Source: Holosporales bacterium (GTDB taxonomy: Bacteria > Pseudomonadota > Alphaproteobacteria > Paracaedibacterales > UBA11393). Taken from it: DNA of 5,226 nucleotides. Position numbers and translations under genes: made by a program. The DNA lies in assembly GCA_003542655.1 (NCBI GenBank), contig DPKF01000175.1, positions 1 to 5,226 on the forward strand, given 5' to 3'. Shown one piece after another: positions 1 to 5,226 of this stretch. The number at the start of each line of letters is the position of its first letter. Position 1 is the first letter of the stretch. A model generated the notes under the pieces. The model was not told the DNA's origin. It worked only from the letters and a program-made list of their open reading frames with translations, and did no database searches.

Positions 1-731
1 GCTTTTAAGGATAGAAAAGAATCACTAAATCGCGTCAACATTAAGACGGACGACACCAAAATAATATGCCAAAACGATTTGGGTAAATTTTTAAGATCTT
101 TCCAGTGCCACTCAAATTTATTAGCTTTCCCATAAATATGAGTTGGTGCATCATGCACACAAAAAACAACAATAATAAGGGCAAAAAAAACAGGAAGTAA
201 AGAACACCAAAAAACCAATCTATAGTCGTGATAAACACCCAGTAAAATGGCAGCAATTAGACTGCCAATAACAGAGCCCATAATATAGAAAAATTGCCGC
301 AGGCCATAGCTCATACCATGATTTTCTTTTGGATATAAATCCGCAATCAATGCATCTACAGGGGCGGAACGAACGCCTTTTGCAATACGATCCATAGAAC
401 GTGCAATAAATATACTCAGTCCACTAGTTGCAAGGGCAAATAGTGATTTAAAAATGAGCGATGTTACTGTCCCAATAATTAACAAAACACGACGTTGTTT
501 TATATAATCACTTAAAATGCCTGATAAAATTTTAGCAACAAATGCTAAAGATACGGCAATACCTTCAATCCACCCAAGTTCTAATGGTGTTATGCCCAAT
601 TCTTCTGTCATAAACACAGGCAAAATAGAAAAAACCATTAAGGACGATGCGCTCCAAAAAAAACACATGATTGCTATTGCTAGCAAAGCACGTTTTTTTA
701 ACGCTATTTTAAGTTCAGCAATAAAATTCAT
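1..731 (-). CDS. MFS transporter, N-terminal half (gene runs off the left edge)
   Basis: Inner-membrane transporter of the major facilitator superfamily, substrate unknown. From the ATG at 731 the frame stays open for 243 codons to base 1 with no stop, so the C-terminal half lies outside the window. Visible: a first transmembrane helix at about residues 17-41, a second at 51-71, then the MFS motif A GILSDYIKQRRVLLIIG (71-87). Helices 3 to 6 follow up to about residue 192, then a charged cytoplasmic loop (193-222) and the start of helix 7. Residues 114-131 (DRIAKGVRSAPVDALIAD) match the DRxGKGIRxxPRDALIAD signature of the MJ1317-like MFS group, with Val where Arg is usual; GLRQ follows at 143-146. 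The start is fixed by an in-frame TAA directly before the ATG, but the ribosome binding site is poor (GGA about 13 bases upstream). The gene lies 154 bases after mfd and could be co-transcribed with it. Family certain; substrate cannot be inferred. Confidence 0.93.
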   Translation of the reverse strand, partial: MNFIAELKIALKKRALLAIAIMCFFWSASSLMVFSILPVFMTEELGITPLELGWIEGIAVSLAFVAKILSGILSDYIKQRRVLLIIGTVTSLIFKSLFALATSGLSIFIARSMDRIAKGVRSAPVDALIADLYPKENHGMSYGLRQFFYIMGSVIGSLIAAILLGVYHDYRLVFWCSLLPVFFALIIVVFCVHDAPTHIYGKANKFEWHWKDLKNLPKSFWHIILVSSVLMLTRFSDSFLSLK

Positions 732-885
732 TTACTATCGTCATTCCAAAAGAAATTAATATTTTTCAAGGTTATAGGTTATCTATGATCGTCTTTATTC
801 GAGTATAGTGTTCCCCATCGCTGCAAGTATATTATTTTCTTCATCCTTTAAGATAAATGTCTCCTATTTTAAACGCTACACTTTT

Positions 886-3800
886 CTAATGCGTGTCCGC
901 AGTCGGAACTAAATTCAGCAATTTTTTGCAGATTTTTTGACAAACCAAAAACCTATTTTGCAAATCACCAGATTCAAAATTGATAAATATTTTATGGTCA
1001 GAGCGAATTTTAGTGCGTTTTGCCATCTCCTTGCCTTGAAGGAATGTAATGAGCCCATCAAAATTTGGAAATTTATTTTCATGAAAACCAATTAAAAATC
1101 CTTTTGGGCCAACATCAAGCGTATTAATAAACGCACGTTTACAAATTAGTTTCAGTTCATAAACCTGTAATAAATTATTTACTTCAAGGGGCATTTTTCC
1201 AAAACGATCAACAAGTTCTGCTGCAAAATTATCAATTTCTTCAACGGAGGTAAAAGTTGACAACCGTTTATACAAACCCAAACGTAATGTTAAATCATCC
1301 ACATAATCTGCGGGTATCAATATAGCAGAACCAAGATTAATTTGTGGCGACCAATCTTCTTGAATAATATCACCCGTTTTTTCGGCTTTTGCGATAAGAA
1401 TTGCTTCTTGGAGTAGTCGCTGATACATTTCTATACCAACCTCTTTTATATGGCCCGATTGTTCTTCGCCTAAAATGTTGCCGCCACCACGAATATCCAT
1501 ATCATGGCTAGCCAAATTGAAACCAGAACCCAATTTATCTAAACTTTGTAAAATTTCTAACCGCTTTGTGGCATTATCGGTCATTTTTTTATTTGCTGGC
1601 ACTGTAAAATAAGCATATGACTGTATCTTTGCGCGGCCAACACGTCCACGCAATTGATACAACTGCGATAAACCAAATAAATGTGAATGATGTAAAATAA
1701 TCGTATTAACAGACGGCATATCAATGCCAGACTCTAAAATATTTGTCGCCAGTAATAAGTCATAATGCCTATCTGCAAAATCATTTAAAATTTTCTCCAT
1801 CGCAGGACCAGTCATTTGACCATTGACCGTTGCAAACCGCAAATCTGGCAAAATATTTTTTAAGCGTGCCGCAATCTTAGCTTGATCGGCAACATGCGGG
1901 CAAACATAAAAAATTTGCCCACCCCGATTACATTCTTTTAAAATGGCTTCTTCAATTAAAACTGAATCTTCAGGTGTGATAAACGTTCTAACCGCCAATC
2001 GATCTTGCGGCGGCGTCATGATAAGCGATAGGTCACGAACCCCTGATAAAGATAATTGCAAAGTTCGTGGAATAGGCGTTGCTGTGAGGGTTAAAGAATG
2101 CACATCAGGGTATTCCACACGAAGTTTTTCTTTTTGCTTTACACCAAAGTGCTGTTCTTCATCAATAATAAAAAGACCCAGATTTTTAAAGTCAATATCC
2201 CCCCTAATAATCGCATGCGTTGCAATTAATATATCGATTTTTCCATCCTTAACATCCTGTTTTATTTGCTGTGCTTTTGCATGTGGCACAAACCGAGACA
2301 ATTGCGCAATTTTATAAGGTGTACCATCAAAACGTTCTATAAAGCTTTTTGTATGCTGCCGGCAAAGCAAGGTTGTTGGTGTTAAAATAGCAACCTGCTT
2401 GCCATGACTAACAGCTAAAAATGCGGCGCGCAAAGCGATCTCTGTCTTACCAAAACCAACATCACCACAAACAAGCCTATCCATTGGCTTACCTGAGGAA
2501 AAATCTTTAGTCACATCTTCTATCGTTGATAGTTGATCATCCGTTTCATCATAAGGAAACCGGTTACAAAATTCTTTATAGTCATTTTTAAGACTGGAAA
2601 ATATATCGCCCACTTTTTGAATACGCTCTGCTGCAAGCTTTAATAAATAAGCTGCAATAAGCTGAACACGCTTTTTAACTTTTCCTTTCTTCGTTGCCCA
2701 TTTTTTATTCCCCAAAGAATCAAGTTGCGTAAAACTAGAATCACCACCATAACGTGTTATAAGCTCCATATTTTCAACGGGCAAAAACAGCTTGTTACCA
2801 CCTTCATATTCTAAGACTAAACAATCATGTTCCATATCCTGAACCTGCATCGTTTGAAGCCCCAAATACCGCGCTATACCATGGTCACAATGAACCACAA
2901 GATCATAAACTTCAAGCTCTGAAAGTTCTGTAAAAAACCGTTTGCTGCGTTTTTTTCGCTCCTTGTTTAAAAAAAGACGAGAACCCAAAATTTCTTGATC
3001 AGTAATGACTAATTGATCATGCGTGATGAAACCGCGTTCTAGTGGCATTAATAAATAATCAAGTTCTTTTGTTAAACCATGTTGCTGTAATAAATCAACA
3101 GTTCGGCTATGAAGCCCTTCACTGGCGCAAATTAAAAGCACACGTTTTTTTTGTGAATGTGATTTTATATAAGCAACGACATCCTCAAAAAAATCAGGAT
3201 TATCATGCCGCAAGGGAAAATCTGTTAATAATCTACCCCCTAAGTCGCGTGATTTAGGATCAACCAAAGGGGATATGTTTATGCAGTCATCAAAATCTGA
3301 TTTATAAAACAATTCTGGCGGTAAGGGTTTATGTGCATAGTGACCCGCTATGGGGTTTAAACGCGCACGATAATAATCAAAAATTAAAGATTGTTGGTCT
3401 TTTAATGATTCTTGGACGCGATGATCCATATAAATGGATGATTCAGTACTATCTAAATAACTTTCAATACCAACAAAAGATTCAGCAAAAAACAACGGTT
3501 GCCAATGCTCGATGCCTTGAAAAGACCTATTGTCATTTATCGCTTGATACAATTCATCATTTTGACTATTTTGATACCCTTCAAGCTGTTCATAACGCGT
3601 GCAAAAAATCTGGTTCGCTTTTTTATTTTGCAAAACCTCAACTGATGGTCTTAATTGAAAGGTTGAAACCTCTTCTTGGTCTTTGAATGTGGTTTGTGTA
3701 TCAATTTCAAAGGTTTTAATTGATTCAATCTCATCACCAAAAAAATCAATTCTAAAAGGAAGCTTTTGGCCACTTACAAAAACATCTAATAAACTGCCCC

Positions 3801-4287
3801 GAACAGCGTAATCTCCAGTCTCATAAACTGTTGACACTTTTTTATACCCCAAATTTTGCAATGTCTCTAGCAGTTCTGCACGGGGACACGTTTCACCTGT
3901 CGACATAGTGGTTATTTTATTTTGAAAATACGCTTTTGGTGGCATTTTTTGTATAAACGCATTGCTACTAACAAGAAGTAAGCCGGCCACATTTGAAGTC
4001 GCAAGGCTCAACAATGTATTAATACGCTGATTAACGATGGATGCACTGGGTCCAACACGATCATAAGGCAAACAATCCCATCCTGGAAATGTTAAGATCG
4101 CTACATTTTTATCAAGCGCTTTAATCTGACGCTCTAAAAGGGTTGTTTGTTCATTATTAATCGTCACAAACACTTGAAGCGCTTTTGTACTTAAGGCAAT
4201 ATCCCTGAGGACAAAGGGCAAATATCCATCTGGAACGCCTGATAACGACGTCACACTATCTAACTCACTATTTTTAGACTGCTTCAT
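886..4287 (-). CDS. mfd: Transcription-repair coupling factor Mfd
   Basis: ATP-dependent DNA translocase that finds RNA polymerase stalled at a lesion, pushes it off the template and recruits UvrA for nucleotide excision repair; cytoplasmic. The 1133 residues are the normal full length. Residues ~15-345 form the UvrB-like N-terminal module (FPGWDCLPYDRVGPS at 67-81; AVRGSLLDVF at 161-170; RIDFFGDEIESI at 179-190). Residues ~455-550 are the CarD-like RNA-polymerase-interaction domain (VVHCDHGIARY; KLFLPVENMELITRYG). The helicase core follows: Walker A GDVGFGKTE (608-616, Lys614), DEEQ (709-712), TATPIPRTLQ (735-744), ILESGIDMP (850-858) and QLRGRVGR (878-885). The TRG motif RGGGNILGEEQSGHI is at 933-947, and the autoinhibitory C-terminal TRCF domain spans ~985-1085. 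No key residue is missing. The ATG at 4287 is the first after an in-frame TGA, and the GVPDGY N-terminus fits homologues. No good ribosome binding site precedes it (GTGA nine bases upstream). The stop is TAG. No hairpin terminator follows. Confidence 0.99.
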   Translation of the reverse strand: MKQSKNSELDSVTSLSGVPDGYLPFVLRDIALSTKALQVFVTINNEQTTLLERQIKALDKNVAILTFPGWDCLPYDRVGPSASIVNQRINTLLSLATSNVAGLLLVSSNAFIQKMPPKAYFQNKITTMSTGETCPRAELLETLQNLGYKKVSTVYETGDYAVRGSLLDVFVSGQKLPFRIDFFGDEIESIKTFEIDTQTTFKDQEEVSTFQLRPSVEVLQNKKANQIFCTRYEQLEGYQNSQNDELYQAINDNRSFQGIEHWQPLFFAESFVGIESYLDSTESSIYMDHRVQESLKDQQSLIFDYYRARLNPIAGHYAHKPLPPELFYKSDFDDCINISPLVDPKSRDLGGRLLTDFPLRHDNPDFFEDVVAYIKSHSQKKRVLLICASEGLHSRTVDLLQQHGLTKELDYLLMPLERGFITHDQLVITDQEILGSRLFLNKERKKRSKRFFTELSELEVYDLVVHCDHGIARYLGLQTMQVQDMEHDCLVLEYEGGNKLFLPVENMELITRYGGDSSFTQLDSLGNKKWATKKGKVKKRVQLIAAYLLKLAAERIQKVGDIFSSLKNDYKEFCNRFPYDETDDQLSTIEDVTKDFSSGKPMDRLVCGDVGFGKTEIALRAAFLAVSHGKQVAILTPTTLLCRQHTKSFIERFDGTPYKIAQLSRFVPHAKAQQIKQDVKDGKIDILIATHAIIRGDIDFKNLGLFIIDEEQHFGVKQKEKLRVEYPDVHSLTLTATPIPRTLQLSLSGVRDLSLIMTPPQDRLAVRTFITPEDSVLIEEAILKECNRGGQIFYVCPHVADQAKIAARLKNILPDLRFATVNGQMTGPAMEKILNDFADRHYDLLLATNILESGIDMPSVNTIILHHSHLFGLSQLYQLRGRVGRAKIQSYAYFTVPANKKMTDNATKRLEILQSLDKLGSGFNLASHDMDIRGGGNILGEEQSGHIKEVGIEMYQRLLQEAILIAKAEKTGDIIQEDWSPQINLGSAILIPADYVDDLTLRLGLYKRLSTFTSVEEIDNFAAELVDRFGKMPLEVNNLLQVYELKLICKRAFINTLDVGPKGFLIGFHENKFPNFDGLITFLQGKEMAKRTKIRSDHKIFINFESGDLQNRFLVCQKICKKLLNLVPTADTH

Positions 4288-4351
4288 ACAAAAAAGTCAC
4301 TATATTTTGATATTCAACATATTCTTTTAGTGTATCACAAAATAAAGCATT

Positions 4352-4555
4352 TTACCGATATTCTAAAATATCGCCCGGCTGACACTCAAGATGTTTACAA
4401 ATTAAGGCTAAGGTTGAAAAACGGATAGCCTTTGCCTTACCCGTTTTTAAAATTGATAAGTTCTGTGGCGTAATACCAACAAGTTCAGCTAAGTCTTGAA
4501 GTTTCATCTTACGTTTTGCCAGCATGACATCTAAGTTTACAATAATTTCCATCAT
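4352..4555 (-). CDS. Small Cro/C1-type helix-turn-helix regulator (YozG-like)
   Basis: Predicted DNA-binding transcriptional regulator of 67 residues, consisting of a single XRE/Cro-C1 domain with no effector domain. Residues 8-17 (LDVMLAKRKM) form helix 1. LQDLAELVGI (19-28) and TPQNLSILKTGKAKAI (29-44) are the helix-turn-helix, with T29, Q31 and N32 at the start of the recognition helix. STLALICKHLECQPGDILEYR (47-67) is the conserved ending of this small-regulator family (HTH_26; compare Bacillus YozG). Start: ATG at 4555, or the adjacent ATG at 4552, one residue shorter. Only three bases separate it from the stop of the membrane-protein gene (TAA-TGA-ATG arrangement), and GGTG just inside that gene is the only ribosome-binding-like sequence, so translational coupling is likely. 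Such regulators commonly sit directly beside DUF2975 membrane proteins, as here. Inference: it controls its own operon, perhaps through the palindrome at 5185-5197. Targets and inducing signal are unknown. Confidence 0.93.
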   Translation of the reverse strand: MMEIIVNLDVMLAKRKMKLQDLAELVGITPQNLSILKTGKAKAIRFSTLALICKHLECQPGDILEYR

Positions 4556-4558
4556 TCA

Positions 4559-5131
4559 TTACACCGTATAAGAATGTTCATCATTAATTTTACTGGCTTC
4601 TTGCATAACAAGGGATACTAAGATCACGATTAAGCCACAAAACAAAGCCTCCAGATTAGGTGTTCCAAAACCAAGTGCTAAAATTCTTTTTCCAGGTCCA
4701 TTTTCGATTGTAAGCGCAAGAATCTTAACCGTATGGCTTAAAGGTTCTGCAATTAAACCATATGCAAAAAAGAGCGCCCCTAATATTTTATAGTATTTAG
4801 CGTTATCGATTGTAAAAACGGCTCCTTTTATATAGTTTGTAAAAATTTTCCTTAAAATAAATAAACTGATATAAATAGGGAGCATGCTGATCATATCAGC
4901 GGCTACCGCCATAGACTTATTTAGAAACGTCCATTTCATTTTCCACAATTCAATAACGCCGATACTTTCATTGATCAGGACAGGTTGATGGATAAAACCA
5001 TCTTTCATTAAATCTTGAATAAATGATGTGTCAATAAACACCCAAGGCAAGAAAACGATCAGAGAGATCGCTATACACAAAATTTTAATAATCGTTATGG
5101 TCCATTTGCTGGTCTTTATAATTTTCTGCAT
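4559..5131 (-). CDS. DUF2975 (YoaS-like) integral membrane protein
   Basis: Membrane protein of unknown function, 190 residues. Hydrophobic segments lie at about 10-31, 76-95, 115-140 and 158-176, giving four transmembrane helices with an extracytoplasmic loop of about 45 residues between the first two. After helix 2 comes NYIKGAVFTIDNAKYYKILG (99-118), matching the family pattern of a tyrosine/glycine turn, 'G-x-x-F' and a following Asn. The C-terminus, QEASKINDEHSYTV, fits the usual DUF2975 ending (acidic/Asn stretch then TV). The family assignment is from memory of these patterns. The ATG at 5131 is chosen because a strong ribosome binding site (AAAGGA) lies six bases upstream. A longer frame starting with TTG at 5194 would begin inside the -35 box and is rejected. 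First gene of an operon with the helix-turn-helix gene three bases downstream. Pairs of this kind recur in bacteria, and a regulator partnered with a membrane protein suggests membrane sensing or protection, but that is inference. Confidence 0.88.
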   Translation of the reverse strand: MQKIIKTSKWTITIIKILCIAISLIVFLPWVFIDTSFIQDLMKDGFIHQPVLINESIGVIELWKMKWTFLNKSMAVAADMISMLPIYISLFILRKIFTNYIKGAVFTIDNAKYYKILGALFFAYGLIAEPLSHTVKILALTIENGPGKRILALGFGTPNLEALFCGLIVILVSLVMQEASKINDEHSYTV

Positions 5132-5138
5132 TCTGTAA

Positions 5139-5144
5139 TCCTTT
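5139..5144 (-). promoter_or_regulatory. Ribosome binding site of the DUF2975 gene
   Basis: AAAGGA on the minus strand, six bases before the ATG at 5131. It is the best Shine-Dalgarno sequence in the window and decides the start of the membrane protein in favour of 5131 over the TTG at 5194. Confidence 0.8.
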
Positions 5145-5165
5145 AAAAGTAATAAGCATATATAT

Positions 5166-5194
5166 ACTTTATTCCACTGAAGAATGATTGTCAA
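5166..5194 (-). promoter_or_regulatory. Sigma70-type promoter of the DUF2975/regulator operon
   Basis: On the minus strand a perfect -35 box TTGACA (5194-5189) is followed by a spacer of exactly 17 bases and a -10 box TAAAGT (5171-5166, four of six consensus positions). Transcription would start near 5159, giving a leader of roughly 28 bases that contains the ribosome binding site. An alternative -10, TATATA at 5166-5161, would need a 22-base spacer and is less likely. This is the only convincing promoter I can see in the window. Confidence 0.65.
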
Positions 5195-5197
5195 TCA
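5185..5197. promoter_or_regulatory. Candidate operator: 13-base palindrome over the -35 box
   Basis: TGATTG-T-CAATCA on the plus strand is a perfect inverted repeat of two six-base arms around a single central base (5191). It covers the whole -35 box (5189-5194). A further partial half-site, TTGAT at 5205-5209, pairs with ATCAA at 5194-5198, giving a second, looser inverted repeat just upstream. A dimeric repressor bound here would block RNA polymerase. The small helix-turn-helix protein encoded second in the operon is the natural candidate, but no known operator of that family was recognised, so this is inference. Confidence 0.4.
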
Positions 5198-5226
5198 AAA
5201 ATTATTGATAAACAGTAATTATTTAC

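Noticed and set aside
41..256. 71-codon open frame on the minus strand with a hydrophobic translation
   Set aside because: It overlaps the MFS coding frame in another phase. The MFS frame carries recognisable motifs and runs continuously from 731 to the edge; the hydrophobic look arises because the same T-rich codons are read out of phase.
517..759. 80-codon open frame on the plus strand
   Set aside because: Antisense to the start of the MFS gene; its translation resembles no family and it has no ribosome site.
774..786. ATAG-GTTAT-CTAT small hairpin between mfd and the MFS gene, considered as a terminator
   Set aside because: Four-base AU-rich stem with no U-tract; it would not terminate transcription.
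779..844. 21-residue open frame (starting MKKIIYLQRW) between mfd and the MFS gene
   Set aside because: Its only purine-rich sequence, AAAGG, abuts the ATG with no spacer, and the peptide resembles nothing; expected by chance.
1943..2317. 124-codon open frame on the plus strand
   Set aside because: Antisense to the helicase core of mfd, which is fully conserved across this region; low-complexity Ser/Cys-rich translation is typical of an antisense shadow.
3042..3257. 71-codon open frame on the plus strand
   Set aside because: Antisense to the middle of mfd; no motifs and no initiation signals.
3333..3686. 117-codon open frame on the plus strand
   Set aside because: Antisense to mfd; translation matches no family I recognise, and the sense frame is intact.
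4298..4332. CACTA...TAGTG inverted repeat in the gap upstream of mfd, considered as a terminator or operator
   Set aside because: Five-base arms with a 25-base AT-rich loop and no following U-run; too weak to distinguish from chance.
5132..5194. N-terminal extension of the DUF2975 protein from a TTG at 5194
   Set aside because: The TTG is the first three bases of the TTGACA -35 box, it has no ribosome site, and an ATG with AAAGGA at ideal spacing exists at 5131.

Overview
The window is a compact stretch of an AT-rich bacterial chromosome in which every recognisable gene lies on the minus strand. The large central gene encodes a full-length Mfd, the transcription-repair coupling factor. Its motif wording (DEEQHFGV at the DEAD-box motif II, DRLAVRTF, a VVHCDHGIARY-type RNA-polymerase-interaction domain) is the kind seen in Alphaproteobacteria. 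With the high A+T content, this suggests an AT-rich alphaproteobacterium, possibly a host-associated lineage such as Holosporales or Rickettsiales. The lineage within the class is a guess; only Alphaproteobacteria has reasonable support.

Layout in the direction of transcription (right to left): (1) bases 5132-5226 hold a well-formed sigma70-type promoter (TTGACA, 17-base spacer, TAAAGT). A perfect 13-base palindrome covers its -35 box, and a strong ribosome binding site follows. (2) 5131-4559 encodes a 190-residue membrane protein of the DUF2975 (YoaS-like) type. (3) 4555-4352 encodes a 67-residue Cro/C1-type helix-turn-helix regulator (YozG-like), three bases after the previous stop and very probably co-translated with it. 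(4) After a 64-base AT-rich gap, 4287-886 encodes Mfd (1133 residues). (5) After a 154-base gap with no recognisable gene, 731 to the left edge encodes the N-terminal half of a major facilitator superfamily (MFS) transporter. Its frame is open to base 1 and continues outside the window.

The membrane-protein/regulator pair is a recurrent two-gene arrangement whose biological role is not established. The palindrome over the -35 box is a plausible operator for the small regulator, which would make the pair self-regulating. Mfd is a housekeeping DNA-repair gene. No terminator is visible between the regulator and mfd, so read-through from the upstream promoter may contribute to mfd expression. The MFS gene has no visible functional link to the rest. 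I found no RNA gene, mobile element, CRISPR array or clearly novel system. The most interesting point is the regulator/membrane-protein cassette and its putative operator.
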